The translations under genes and the position numbers were made by a program. The notes under the pieces are model-generated. The model searched no databases and was not told where the DNA came from. It saw nothing but the letters and a program-made list of their open reading frames with translations. A stretch of 11,433 nt of DNA, from positions 1 through 11,433 of the forward strand of contig JAGMAN010000094.1 in NCBI GenBank assembly GCA_023130215.1, given 5' to 3'. Shown here in pieces: positions 1-7,918 of the stretch (its first letter is position 1; every line of letters starts with the position of its first letter). The stretch comes from a bacterium. GTDB taxonomy: Bacteria > NPL-UPA2 > JAGMAN01.

Positions 1-263
1 CTAAGTTTGCTATAACCATGGGAGTGGGAACTATAATGGAAGCACGAATGTGTATGCTATTAGCCAGCGGCAAGAGAAAAGCAGAAATTCTCGTTAGAGC
101 TATCGAAGGTCCGGTAACCACAAGTATTCCCGCCTCTATGTTACAACTTCATCCCAATGTTACTGTCATAGTTGACGAAGAAGCAGCCACTCACCTGAAG
201 CAAAAGGGTTATTACCAGTATGTGGAAAAAATGACCCAGCAATTGCAATCTGCTCAAATATGA
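1..263 (+). CDS. nagB: Glucosamine-6-phosphate deaminase, C-terminal part (5' truncated by window edge)
   Basis: This is the C-terminal ~87 residues of a NagB-type glucosamine-6-phosphate deaminase/isomerase, the cytoplasmic enzyme converting glucosamine-6-phosphate to fructose-6-phosphate and ammonia. The reading frame is open to the left edge: the codons before the first Met read K-F-A-I-T, so the ATG at 18 is internal. Seen: A-I-T-M-G-V-G-T followed by E-A-R-M, then the strongly conserved tail S-x-LQLHPNVTVIVDEEAA, which matches the end of known NagB proteins. The N-terminal half with the catalytic residues lies outside the window, so activity cannot be judged. The stop codon TGA overlaps the next start (ATGA), implying co-transcription and translational coupling with the acyl-CoA synthetase. 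Another member of the NagB/6-phosphogluconolactonase superfamily is possible, but the LQLHPNVTV tail favours NagB. Confidence 0.88.
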   Translation, partial: KFAITMGVGTIMEARMCMLLASGKRKAEILVRAIEGPVTTSIPASMLQLHPNVTVIVDEEAATHLKQKGYYQYVEKMTQQLQSAQI

Positions 264-2371
264 AAACTAAAAACTTTCAACAAATCTTTTATCCGTCCTC
301 AATTGCTGTTGTTGGGGCGACGAATACTCCGGGGACAGTCCCTAATGATATATTCACCAATATTATGCGAAGTGGATATCCCTGCCCCATTTACCCGGTA
401 AGTCCAGGTCACGCTACTATTTCGGGGGCCAGGGCTTATAAATATGTAATTGATATTCCGCATCCGGTTGATTTAGCAGTTATAGTTTTCCCGAGCACGG
501 TTTGCACTTTGGCACTTGAACAATGTGGACAAAAAGGAATCAAAGCCGCAATTGTTATATCAGCCGGGTTCAAAGAAACTGGGCCAAAAGGCAAAGAGCT
601 GGAAGATAAATTAAAGGCAATCGCTGACAAATACAATATCTCAGTCATTGGACCAAATTGTTTAGGTGTGATAAATGCCGATCCTGTCGTGCAATTAAAC
701 GCCAGTTTCGCCCGGAAAATGCCTGAAGAAGGAGCCATAGGATTTTTGTCTCAAAGTGGAGCGCTCTGCACGGCTGTGTTAGATTATGCCTTAAATAAAC
801 ACATAGGCTTTTCTAAGTTTGTGAGTTTTGGTAACAAAGCAGATATCAATGAAGTGGATCTATTACAATATTTACTTAATGATGAGAAAACGAAGACCAT
901 TTTATTATACCTTGAAGAGATAAGTTTAGGAAGAGAATTGATTGAGTTGTTAAAGGAAAACAGTAACAAGAAACCTATATTGGCATTAAAGTCCGGACGA
1001 ACTTCAGAAGGAATTGCGGCCGCCCAATCTCACACCGGTTCACTGGCCGGGTCGGACGAAGTTTGCGATGCTGCTTTCAAACAACTGGGTATAATTCGCG
1101 CCAAAAACATTGAAGAGATGTTTAACCACGCTATAGCTTTAACTTACCAACCTCTCCCGAAATCAAATAGGATAGCTATTGTTACCAATGCCGGTGGTCC
1201 AGGAGTAATGGCGGCTGATGCATCCATTGAGAATGGATTGGAATTAGCTAAATTTAATCCTCAGACAAGTGAAGTACTTAAGAAGTCATTACCCCGAATG
1301 GCTAATACAAAAAATCCAGTTGATGTAATTGGAGATGCCCGGGCCGACCGTTACGATGCGGCTTTGACCAGTATTTCTCAAGATGATAATGCAGACGGCA
1401 TCTTATGTATCCTCACACCGCAGTCGATGACCGATATAGAATCAATTGCTCATTTGATCTGCAGAGTTGAAAAAGAAATGAGGAAACCGCTGCTATGTTC
1501 ACTTATGGGTGGCAGTGATGTTTTGAGTGGAATCGAAATATTGCAAAAAAGACATATACCTCATTATTCGCTACCTGAATCAGCTTCTCAATCTTTTGCG
1601 GCAACTGTTAGATACGCAAGATGGCTTTCACGCCCAAAAAGCATAGTGAAAAAAGTTGAAGTGAATTACTCGCGAGCAAAAGGAATCATAGGGAAGTTTC
1701 TCAGCCCGGATAAAAATTACTTGCCCGAACCGGAAGCTCTGGAGGTTTTGAATTGTTATGGATTCCCGATTTTGAAGTATAAAATAGCTAAAACGAGTGA
1801 AGAAGCTGTGAAATTTAGCGAGGAGATTGGTTTACCTGTGGCCTTAAAAGTTGTTTCTTCAAATGTGATACATAAATCTGATGCAGGTGGTGTATTATTA
1901 AACTTAAAAAATAAAGAAGAAGTTAAACGAGGATTCAAGCAAATAATTGATAATGTCCAGGCTAAAAAGCGAGATGCTCAGATTCTTGGAGTTATAGTAG
2001 AAGAAATGGCTCCTCCGGGGAAGGAAGTGATTATGGGTATTAAGAGAGATTCAAGTTTTGGACCGGTAGTTATGTTTGGTTCAGGCGGAGTATATGTGGA
2101 ATTAATCAAGGATATAGCCTTCCGGGTGGCCCCGATAACTGAACTGGATGCCCGGGAAATGCTTAAGGAAACCAGGTCTTACATTTTGCTATCAGGTATC
2201 AGAGGCGATAGACCTGCAGATATTGAGTCAGTTGAAGAATGTCTGGAACGTCTTTCTCAATTAGCTATGGATTTTCCTCAGGTCAGTGAACTGGATATCA
2301 ATCCGCTAATTGTTCATGCAAAAGGTAAAGGTTGTCACATAATAGATGCGAGGATCATGCTTACTATTTAG
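260..2371 (+). CDS. ADP-forming acetate/acyl-CoA ligase, alpha-beta fusion
   Basis: This 703-residue protein is an NDP-forming acyl-CoA synthetase, interconverting acetyl- (or acyl-) CoA + ADP + Pi with acetate (or acid) + ATP + CoA in the cytoplasm. Domains in order: CoA-binding Rossmann domain (~6-130, with VVGATNTPG near 18-26 and GPNCLGV at 131-137), succinyl-CoA-ligase-like domains (~150-455), and a C-terminal ATP-grasp domain (~480-700). The phosphohistidine of the alpha part is His258 in QSHTGSLAG. The second conserved histidine of the beta part is His538 in HKSDAGGV. GSGG (607-610) and ELDINPL (677-683) fit the ATP-grasp nucleotide and metal site. All key parts are intact and the length is typical of single-chain family members. 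The start overlaps the nagB stop, with no clear Shine-Dalgarno sequence, suggesting reinitiation. Whether it runs toward ATP formation or acetyl-CoA formation, and its exact acid substrate, cannot be read from sequence. Confidence 0.92.
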   Translation: MKTKNFQQIFYPSSIAVVGATNTPGTVPNDIFTNIMRSGYPCPIYPVSPGHATISGARAYKYVIDIPHPVDLAVIVFPSTVCTLALEQCGQKGIKAAIVISAGFKETGPKGKELEDKLKAIADKYNISVIGPNCLGVINADPVVQLNASFARKMPEEGAIGFLSQSGALCTAVLDYALNKHIGFSKFVSFGNKADINEVDLLQYLLNDEKTKTILLYLEEISLGRELIELLKENSNKKPILALKSGRTSEGIAAAQSHTGSLAGSDEVCDAAFKQLGIIRAKNIEEMFNHAIALTYQPLPKSNRIAIVTNAGGPGVMAADASIENGLELAKFNPQTSEVLKKSLPRMANTKNPVDVIGDARADRYDAALTSISQDDNADGILCILTPQSMTDIESIAHLICRVEKEMRKPLLCSLMGGSDVLSGIEILQKRHIPHYSLPESASQSFAATVRYARWLSRPKSIVKKVEVNYSRAKGIIGKFLSPDKNYLPEPEALEVLNCYGFPILKYKIAKTSEEAVKFSEEIGLPVALKVVSSNVIHKSDAGGVLLNLKNKEEVKRGFKQIIDNVQAKKRDAQILGVIVEEMAPPGKEVIMGIKRDSSFGPVVMFGSGGVYVELIKDIAFRVAPITELDAREMLKETRSYILLSGIRGDRPADIESVEECLERLSQLAMDFPQVSELDINPLIVHAKGKGCHIIDARIMLTI

Positions 2372-2407
2372 GAGTTAACAAGATGCATCAGCGAAAGGAG
2401 TAATGCA

Positions 2408-3679
2408 ATGCGATTAGTTATTTTTGAAGATGAAAAGTATGACCAACTATATCCCCTCTCTCTAACAAGAGCTGTTTTTGAATTAAAGTGTGGGATTACC
2501 AGTTTGGCAGAGAAAATCAGGAGAACATATCCTGCCAATGAAATTTCTTATTTTGTTCGAGATTATATTGCACCGACGTTAAAAAAACGTCATCCATCTG
2601 ATTCGGTGAATGATATTGGGAGCATTGGAAATGACGATGTTCTCATTATTAACGGGCGCTGCTTATTTATGAATACACCCCCAAATCTTTCAGGTGAAGA
2701 AGGATGGGTAGGAGAAAATAATGATTTGGTTTACGCAAAAGTAAACAAAGAAACCTTGGATGAGTTTCACGAAGATAGTTTTGAAGAATTACTTGACTAT
2801 ATAAAATCAGGAGTAAAAAAGGTGAGAATTGATTGCAAGATGATCAATTATCCCTGGGACCTGATTGATTATAACTCTCAAGCGCTCCTTGATGATTTCA
2901 AAAGGATGAAAAAAACAGGTATTGAAGGATTAATGGCAGAGGAGTCAGTAATTCACGGCCCCAAAGAACAAGTCTACATAGCAAAAGAAGCAGAAGTGCA
3001 TCCGATGGTATGTCTCGACACGAAAGGCGGCCCGGTGTTCATAGACAAAGGAGCAGAAATCCATCCGTTTACCCGTATTGAAGGGCCTTCTTATATAGGT
3101 AAAAATTCCATCATCTTAGGAGCTAAGATTCGTGAAGGATGTTCAATTGGACCTGTGTGCCGGGTAGGTGGGGAAGTTGAAGAGAGCATATTTCATGGTT
3201 ACTCGAATAAATTTCATGACGGATTCATGGGGCATAGCTATATCGGGGAATGGGTTAACATTGGGGCACTGACTACGAATAGTGACTTGAAAAATGACTA
3301 TAGTAATGTCAGCGTTATGGTAAAGGGAAAACCTGTTGATACAGGGAGTATCAAGGTAGGATCTTTCATCGGTGACCATACCAAGACCAGCATAGGTACT
3401 TCTTTGAATACCGGAGCTCATATTGGTGCTTTATGCATAATTGTATCTTCCGGAGGAGTTTTACCAAAATATATCCCCTCAGGGAGCTGGTTTATCAATA
3501 ATTCCGTGACTAAAGGTTTTGGCTTTAAGAAATTGCTCGAAACAGCCGAAAAAGCTATGGGAAGAAGGAAGGTGCAATTCACTGAGGAAGATACCCTGCT
3601 ATTAAAAAAAGTATATGAAGTTGCTAAACCAGATAGAGACTTTTTGATTAAGAAGTCAAGATACGGCCAGAACTCATGA
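2408..3679 (+). CDS. Alternative GlmU-family protein: nucleotidyltransferase-like N domain plus left-handed beta-helix acetyltransferase domain
   Basis: This 423-residue protein resembles the 'alternative GlmU' family (UDP-GlcNAc diphosphorylase/glucosamine-1-phosphate N-acetyltransferase, known from Bacteroidetes and other phyla). The N terminus has the family pattern F-E-D at 6-8 and LYPLSLTRAVFELKCGI at 14-30, rather than the usual L-A-G-G-x-G-T-R-M loop. Residues ~185-360 form hexapeptide repeats of a left-handed beta-helix (I-x-x-x-A-E-V-H-P, IGKNSIILGA, IGPVCRVGG). GHSYIGEWVNIGA (275-287) and the following T-N-S-D-L lie where classical GlmU has its acetyltransferase active-site histidine, so His276 is the likely counterpart. 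A Lys/Arg-rich tail follows to 423. AAAGGAG at 2394-2400 lies 7 bases before the ATG. It is followed 59 bases on by a second GlmU-like gene. The acetyltransferase assignment is from motifs; nucleotidyltransferase activity is uncertain. Confidence 0.8.
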   Translation: MRLVIFEDEKYDQLYPLSLTRAVFELKCGITSLAEKIRRTYPANEISYFVRDYIAPTLKKRHPSDSVNDIGSIGNDDVLIINGRCLFMNTPPNLSGEEGWVGENNDLVYAKVNKETLDEFHEDSFEELLDYIKSGVKKVRIDCKMINYPWDLIDYNSQALLDDFKRMKKTGIEGLMAEESVIHGPKEQVYIAKEAEVHPMVCLDTKGGPVFIDKGAEIHPFTRIEGPSYIGKNSIILGAKIREGCSIGPVCRVGGEVEESIFHGYSNKFHDGFMGHSYIGEWVNIGALTTNSDLKNDYSNVSVMVKGKPVDTGSIKVGSFIGDHTKTSIGTSLNTGAHIGALCIIVSSGGVLPKYIPSGSWFINNSVTKGFGFKKLLETAEKAMGRRKVQFTEEDTLLLKKVYEVAKPDRDFLIKKSRYGQNS

Positions 3680-3738
3680 ATTGCAATTAAATAAGGCTGA
3701 TCGAGATAGGCATTGCTCTTGAAATTGGAGGGGCGGGA

Positions 3739-5262
3739 ATGGCTGAACAAAATCATCAGAAGATAATAGAAACGATTGGGGATCTGAGCTCTGAAATAGA
3801 TATAACCTCAAAAGATATATCGGTCATATTGGCTGGGGGTCACGGGAAAAGAATTAAATCGGAGACTCCCAAGATGCTTCATAAGATATGGGGAGTTCCT
3901 ACTGTTTTTAGGGTAGTGAATACAGTAACTGAAGGATTGGATAACGATAATAAAATAATAGTTGTTGGCATAAAAGGTGATGAAGTAGCTCATGAAATCG
4001 GAAAGAGGAAAAACACTGCCTTTGTTTATCAGAAAGAGCAGAGGGGAACAGGCCATGCGATTCAAGTTGCCTTTGAATCTTTTAAGGGAAAGCAGTTCAA
4101 CGGAAATATCTATATTTTTCCTGGCGACATGGGACTGGTAACAACTGAAGCAGTCAGGAAATTCAAGGAAGAATTTGAGCACTCTAATTTTGATATGATG
4201 GTCTTAACCGGCATATATGATGGTAGGCCGGAGGACAATTATTATGGCAGGGTTATCAGAATGTTAGGGAAAGAGGCTACCGGTCAGGAGAGTGGAGAGA
4301 AAATAGGCCGGGTGATGGAGATAAAGGAGCACAAAGATATATTGAGTTTAAGAAGCGACTATTCACTGGATTTTGACGGAAGTGCATATAAATTCACCCG
4401 GGATGAATTATTGAATATAAGAGAATTCAATGGCGGGGTCTATGCCTTTAAAGGCGATAAATTGAGAGAACATATTATGGAGATAGACGCAGATAATGTT
4501 CAGGGCGAATTCTATTTAACTACCCTGGTTACTATCTTCAATGGTTATGGTCTGAAAGTTGGCGCCTCACGGGTACCAGATAACACAGTAATTATCGCTT
4601 TTAACAATAGAGCCGTTTTAAAAGATATGGAGGACATCGCCCGCAGCCGGATATACGGGAAATTAAAAAACATAATTACTTTTAAAGACAAAGAAGATTT
4701 CTTCCTGGCAGATGAAGTGGTGCAGCAAATCTTGGATCTGGATCGCAGAGAAGAGACACTTGACATTGTAATCGGAAAAGGAGTCCATCTTCATAAAGGA
4801 GTGCAGTTAAATAGGGGAGTACATATCAAGAAAAATAGTCTTTTGGAAGGGAACATTAAATTAGGAAAGAATGTGACTATTTGGGAAGGCGTCACCTTAA
4901 GCACCTATCCTGACCAGACGATGAGGATAGGGCAGGGGAGTGAAATTCTACAGGGCGACATCGTAAAAGGAAACATGGAAATTGGGGAGAACTGCCGCAT
5001 AGAATCATCTGTTAACATGACCGGAAGCGATGACTGCCCAACCAGAATTGGTAAAAGTGTCACCATAAAAGGCACCAGTTATATATTCGGCTCTGTCATT
5101 GACGATGATGTTTGGATAGAACATTCTGTTATTAAGAATAAGCGAGTAGAGAAAGTCCTCAGAAGGGATGGCTCCATTCAGCAGATAAGATACTATCTTC
5201 CTCAACCGGAGGGAATTGATTCAATAACTGGTTTATCCCCGAAACAGCAGAGAAGAAACTGA
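3739..5262 (+). CDS. GlmU-like sugar-phosphate nucleotidyltransferase with divergent beta-helix C domain
   Basis: This 507-residue protein has an N-terminal GT-A nucleotidyltransferase domain (~27-300) with a full set of UDP-GlcNAc pyrophosphorylase signatures: LAGGHGKRIKS (31-41), PKMLH (44-48), QRGTGHA (101-107), PGDMG (128-132, metal-binding Asp130), EIKEHKD (194-200), NGGVYAF (231-237) and NVQGEFYLT (253-261). This predicts transfer of UMP from UTP to N-acetylglucosamine-1-phosphate or a similar sugar phosphate. The C-terminal part (~345-465) has hexapeptide beta-helix repeats (IGKGVHLHKGVQL, IKLGKNVTI, IGENCRIESS). It lacks the H-x-x-Y-x-G-D-x-x-I-G-x-x-x-N-I-G-A-G-T block of active GlmU acetyltransferases. 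There is a ~26-residue leader before the core and extra residues between EHKD and NGGVYAF compared with E. coli GlmU. GGAGGGG at 3727-3733 fixes the ATG at 3739. UDP-GlcNAc is the favoured product; another UDP-sugar is possible. Confidence 0.82.
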   Translation: MAEQNHQKIIETIGDLSSEIDITSKDISVILAGGHGKRIKSETPKMLHKIWGVPTVFRVVNTVTEGLDNDNKIIVVGIKGDEVAHEIGKRKNTAFVYQKEQRGTGHAIQVAFESFKGKQFNGNIYIFPGDMGLVTTEAVRKFKEEFEHSNFDMMVLTGIYDGRPEDNYYGRVIRMLGKEATGQESGEKIGRVMEIKEHKDILSLRSDYSLDFDGSAYKFTRDELLNIREFNGGVYAFKGDKLREHIMEIDADNVQGEFYLTTLVTIFNGYGLKVGASRVPDNTVIIAFNNRAVLKDMEDIARSRIYGKLKNIITFKDKEDFFLADEVVQQILDLDRREETLDIVIGKGVHLHKGVQLNRGVHIKKNSLLEGNIKLGKNVTIWEGVTLSTYPDQTMRIGQGSEILQGDIVKGNMEIGENCRIESSVNMTGSDDCPTRIGKSVTIKGTSYIFGSVIDDDVWIEHSVIKNKRVEKVLRRDGSIQQIRYYLPQPEGIDSITGLSPKQQRRN

Positions 5263-5328
5263 GATTCATTATTGATTGTTCTCACACCCGCATGTCATTT
5301 CTTATAGTGCTCATTTGAGGAGGCAAAA

Positions 5329-6069
5329 ATGAAACTAACATTCCTTGGAACAAATGGCTGGTATGATACTGAAACGGGAAATACTGTATCGTGTTTGCTT
5401 GAATCTGCTGATTATAATATTGTATTTGATGCCGGAAACGGTTTACATAGATTAGATAAATATGTTAAAAATAAAAAGCAAATTTATCTCTTCATTAGTC
5501 ATTTTCATCTTGACCATATCATCGGACTTCATCTCTTAGATAAATTCAATTTTAAAAGTCTGAAAATATTTGGCCAAGAGGGAACTGCTATGCACCTGAA
5601 TTCTATTATGAAACAGCCTTTTACAAAACCGTTTGATGATTTAGCTTGTGAGGTGGAGATTAGCGAGCTACATGAAGGAGACCATAAAATCCCATTTCCA
5701 GTTACAATAAAGGAACTGTTGCATTCTTCTCCTGTCATTGGTTATAGATGTGAATTGGACGGAAAAATAATTTCCTATTGCACAGATACAGGAAAATGTA
5801 AAAATCTTTTAGAGTTAGCAAAAGATTCTGATGTTTTGATAACTGAATGCTCCTATAAGTGTAAAACAGAAGATCCAAGATGGCCTCATTTGAATCCGGA
5901 AACTGCTGCTTGCATTGCAAAAGAAGCAAGAACCAAAAGGCTTTTACTTACTCACTTTGACCCTATGCAATACAAGTCTTTGGAAGAAAGAGAAGAAGCA
6001 GAAAAATCTGCCAGAAAGATTTTTAGAGATACAATAGCTGCAAAAGATTTAATGCAATTTGAGATATGA
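5329..6069 (+). CDS. Metallo-beta-lactamase-fold hydrolase, RNase Z-like/phosphodiesterase group
   Basis: This 246-residue single-domain protein has the MBL fold with a complete dinuclear metal site: H58-F-H60-L-D62-H63 (the HxHxDH motif), His132 (in LHSSPVIGYR), Asp153 (TDTG) and His209 (LTHFDP). His187 in PHLNPETAACIA is a further conserved position. The N-terminal MKLTFLGTNGWYDT and the TDTG...ECSY order are typical of the RNase Z/PhnP/cyclic-phosphodiesterase branch, not of beta-lactamases. No flexible exosite arm as in tRNase Z is evident, and there is no signal peptide, so a cytoplasmic phosphodiesterase or similar hydrolase is likeliest. The substrate is unknown. GAGGAGG at 5317-5323 sits 5 bases before the ATG. 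The gene lies 66 bases after the second GlmU-like gene and could end the same transcript. It is noticeably AT-rich. Confidence 0.85.
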   Translation: MKLTFLGTNGWYDTETGNTVSCLLESADYNIVFDAGNGLHRLDKYVKNKKQIYLFISHFHLDHIIGLHLLDKFNFKSLKIFGQEGTAMHLNSIMKQPFTKPFDDLACEVEISELHEGDHKIPFPVTIKELLHSSPVIGYRCELDGKIISYCTDTGKCKNLLELAKDSDVLITECSYKCKTEDPRWPHLNPETAACIAKEARTKRLLLTHFDPMQYKSLEEREEAEKSARKIFRDTIAAKDLMQFEI

Positions 6070-6138
6070 AAGCAGATTTCCACTCTATCTCTTTCCCATC
6101 AACCACTATCTTCTTTTCCCTGCCAGACTAAGAAGGTC

Positions 6139-7104
6139 TCATGCTTCTTCGGGGAGAAGCGATGGGCCATACTTGTGCTCCAGCCCTATCGGCATGCGGT
6201 GGTAGAACTTCTTTATTGCTTCCTTTCCACAGAAACCAGCTCCCGAGACAATGGCATTAGCTGTGGCACAGGCCATCCCCAAGCGTATGGCTTCTTCCAT
6301 TCCTCTTCCTTTAGTGAGAGAATAGATCAGGCCAGCCACTAAGGCATCACCGGAACCAACTGAGTTAACTACTTTTACCTGCGGAGGAGAAGCTGACCAG
6401 ATTCTCTCGTTACTGGCAACTACTGCTCCCTGCCTTCCCAAGGAGAGAGCCACTATCTTAATCCCTTTATCAAGAAGGGACCTAATCACTTTAATCATAT
6501 CCTTTCTGCGGCGCAGTTTCTTTCCCGCAATTTCCTCTAACTCCTTGCGGTTGGGTTTGACCATAAAAGGGGAAGCCTTGAGCCCTTCAAGGAGTGCTTC
6601 TCCCCGGCTATCCAGCACGGTTCTCACTCCTTCCCCCTTAGCTAATTGAATTAACTCTGCATAAAAATTCTGTCGAACTCCAGGAGGGAGACTTCCAGCT
6701 AAAACTAAGAACTTGCTCCTCATCATTATCTTCTTAAACTTTCCCATAAACTCGCTGAGTTCTCTCATATCCACCTTCGGTCCCGGCTCCATAAGGTGAG
6801 TCTGCGTCTTAGAGGTTGGGTCCAAGATGGTCAGATTGTTTCTTGTATTCTCTTTTATCTTGACGAACTCCGCCCTAAGTCCTTCTTCCTTCAGTTTCCT
6901 CTCCATTAGCTCACCGGTTGGGCCTCCAAGGAAGCCGGTAGCTATCACTTCCCCTCCTAAGACTTTTATTACTCGGGCAACATTAATTCCCTTGCCGCCG
7001 GCTACCTGCCGGGTGTCACTAACCGCCAGAGTGGCGCCGACGGAGAACCCACCTACGCTGACGATCCTATCCAGACTTGGGTTTAGAGTGACGGTGGCGA
7101 TCAC
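6139..7104 (-). CDS. PfkB-family sugar kinase, 1-phosphofructokinase/tagatose-6-phosphate kinase type
   Basis: This 321-residue ribokinase-family enzyme is predicted to phosphorylate fructose-1-phosphate (FruK) or tagatose-6-phosphate (LacC) with ATP in the cytoplasm. Seen: N-terminal TVTLNPSLDR typical of FruK/LacC; PfkB signature 1 from G36 (GGKGINVAR through GFLGG, 36-61); GSLPPG (137-142); KPNRKELEE (183-191); and signature 2, NSVGSGDALVAG (247-258), with catalytic base Asp253. The start is GTG, supported by AGGAGG about 10 bases upstream on this strand and by the TVTLNP start seen in homologues. It overlaps the 3' end of ricT by 38 bases and is last in the tmk-holB-ricT operon. No fructose PTS or DeoR-type regulator is nearby, so the physiological substrate is uncertain. 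The C terminus ends just before the convergent gap to the MBL gene. Confidence 0.87.
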   Translation of the reverse strand: MIATVTLNPSLDRIVSVGGFSVGATLAVSDTRQVAGGKGINVARVIKVLGGEVIATGFLGGPTGELMERKLKEEGLRAEFVKIKENTRNNLTILDPTSKTQTHLMEPGPKVDMRELSEFMGKFKKIMMRSKFLVLAGSLPPGVRQNFYAELIQLAKGEGVRTVLDSRGEALLEGLKASPFMVKPNRKELEEIAGKKLRRRKDMIKVIRSLLDKGIKIVALSLGRQGAVVASNERIWSASPPQVKVVNSVGSGDALVAGLIYSLTKGRGMEEAIRLGMACATANAIVSGAGFCGKEAIKKFYHRMPIGLEHKYGPSLLPEEA

Positions 7105-7918
7105 GCAGCTCTCTCCTCCTCAGCCCTGGTCTGTGTCGGGTTAATTCCCCTACTGGAATCTCCGCTTTCTGTCCCTCTTTCAGTTCTACTGTCACTGTCT
7201 GCTTGAGAATATTCAAGTCAACTATCTCTCCTTCCCCCTGTTCAGTAATTACCTTCGTCCCCTCCTTGGGTAACCTTCTTCCCATCTCCCTGTAGGTCTG
7301 GCATTCATAGGTTAGACAACAGAGAAGCCGACCACAGACTCCAGAAACCTTGCTCGGGTCCAGGGATAGTCTCTGCTCCTTGGCCATGCGAATAGTCACT
7401 GGCTCAAATTCCTTCAGGAAGGTGGCGCAGCAAAGGGGTCTGCCACAGGGACCAAACCCTCCCAGACGCTTAGCTTCATCCCTTACTCCAATCTGGCGCA
7501 TCTCAATTCTTGCTTTGAAAAGGTGAGCCAGATCCTTTACTAATTCCCGAAAATCTACCCTCTCTTCTGCTATAAAGTAAAAAGTAATCCTGCTACGGTT
7601 GAAGGAGTACTCGGCATCTACCAACTTCATGGGTAGTTCTTTATCCTCTATTTTCTGGAGGCAAGTCTTGAAGACTTCTCTCGCTTTCCTCTCATTTTCC
7701 TCCAGTCTCTTCCTGTCCTCAGCAGTTACTGCCCTTTTCACTTTCCTGGGGGATTCTTTCCTTTCTTTAGTTTCTGGCTCGGATACAACTTCTGCCCACT
7801 CTTCACCGGATTCCAATTCTACCAGCACTTCATCTCCTGGGTTTAGATAAAGCTCCCGGGTATCGCAATAAATGATCTTACCACTCTGACACAATCTAAC
7901 TTGAACTACCTCTCGCAT
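7067..7918 (-). CDS. ricT: RicT/YaaT-like PSP1-domain protein
   Basis: This 283-residue protein belongs to the PSP1/YaaT family. In Bacillus subtilis RicT acts with RicA and RicF in an iron-sulfur-binding complex that affects RNase Y-dependent mRNA processing and phosphorelay. Seen: an N-terminal beta-rich segment with NPGDEVLVELESG (26-38), a charged linker (~48-80), a PSP1 domain (~80-150), then the family's cysteine cluster FGPCGRPLCCATF (155-167) and VCGRLLCCLTYE (194-205). Cysteines at 158, 163, 164, 195, 200, 201 and 206 are all present and are probable cluster ligands. The tail (~262-283) is Arg/Lys/His-rich. AGGAG about 7 bases upstream supports the ATG at 7918, which overlaps the end of holB by 23 bases. 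The holB-ricT order is conserved in many bacteria. Its role outside Bacillus is less clear. Confidence 0.9.
   Translation of the reverse strand: MREVVQVRLCQSGKIIYCDTRELYLNPGDEVLVELESGEEWAEVVSEPETKERKESPRKVKRAVTAEDRKRLEENERKAREVFKTCLQKIEDKELPMKLVDAEYSFNRSRITFYFIAEERVDFRELVKDLAHLFKARIEMRQIGVRDEAKRLGGFGPCGRPLCCATFLKEFEPVTIRMAKEQRLSLDPSKVSGVCGRLLCCLTYECQTYREMGRRLPKEGTKVITEQGEGEIVDLNILKQTVTVELKEGQKAEIPVGELTRHRPGLRRRELRDRHRHSKPKSG
7115..7120 (-). promoter_or_regulatory. Ribosome binding site of the sugar kinase gene
   Basis: Read on the - strand, AGGAGG lies within the 3' coding part of ricT, 10 bases before the GTG at 7104. It supports a GTG start for the kinase and suggests that its translation starts inside the upstream gene. 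Confidence 0.7.

Noticed and set aside
3808-4182. Open frame on the - strand inside the second GlmU-like gene (124 codons)
   Set aside because: It lies opposite the conserved uridylyltransferase motifs and has no recognisable domain.
5272-5308. TTGATT and TATAGT upstream of the MBL gene as a separate promoter
   Set aside because: The spacing is about 25 bases, too long for a sigma70 promoter; no better -35 box at 16-18 bases was found.
6143-6160. Perfect 6-base hairpin GCTTCT...AGAAGC near the convergent gene ends, as a terminator
   Set aside because: It lies inside the last codons of the sugar kinase, is short, and has no T-run downstream on either strand.
6827-7144. + strand open frame opposite the ricT/kinase overlap
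   Set aside because: Ser/Pro/Thr-rich shadow of two well-supported genes on the other strand.
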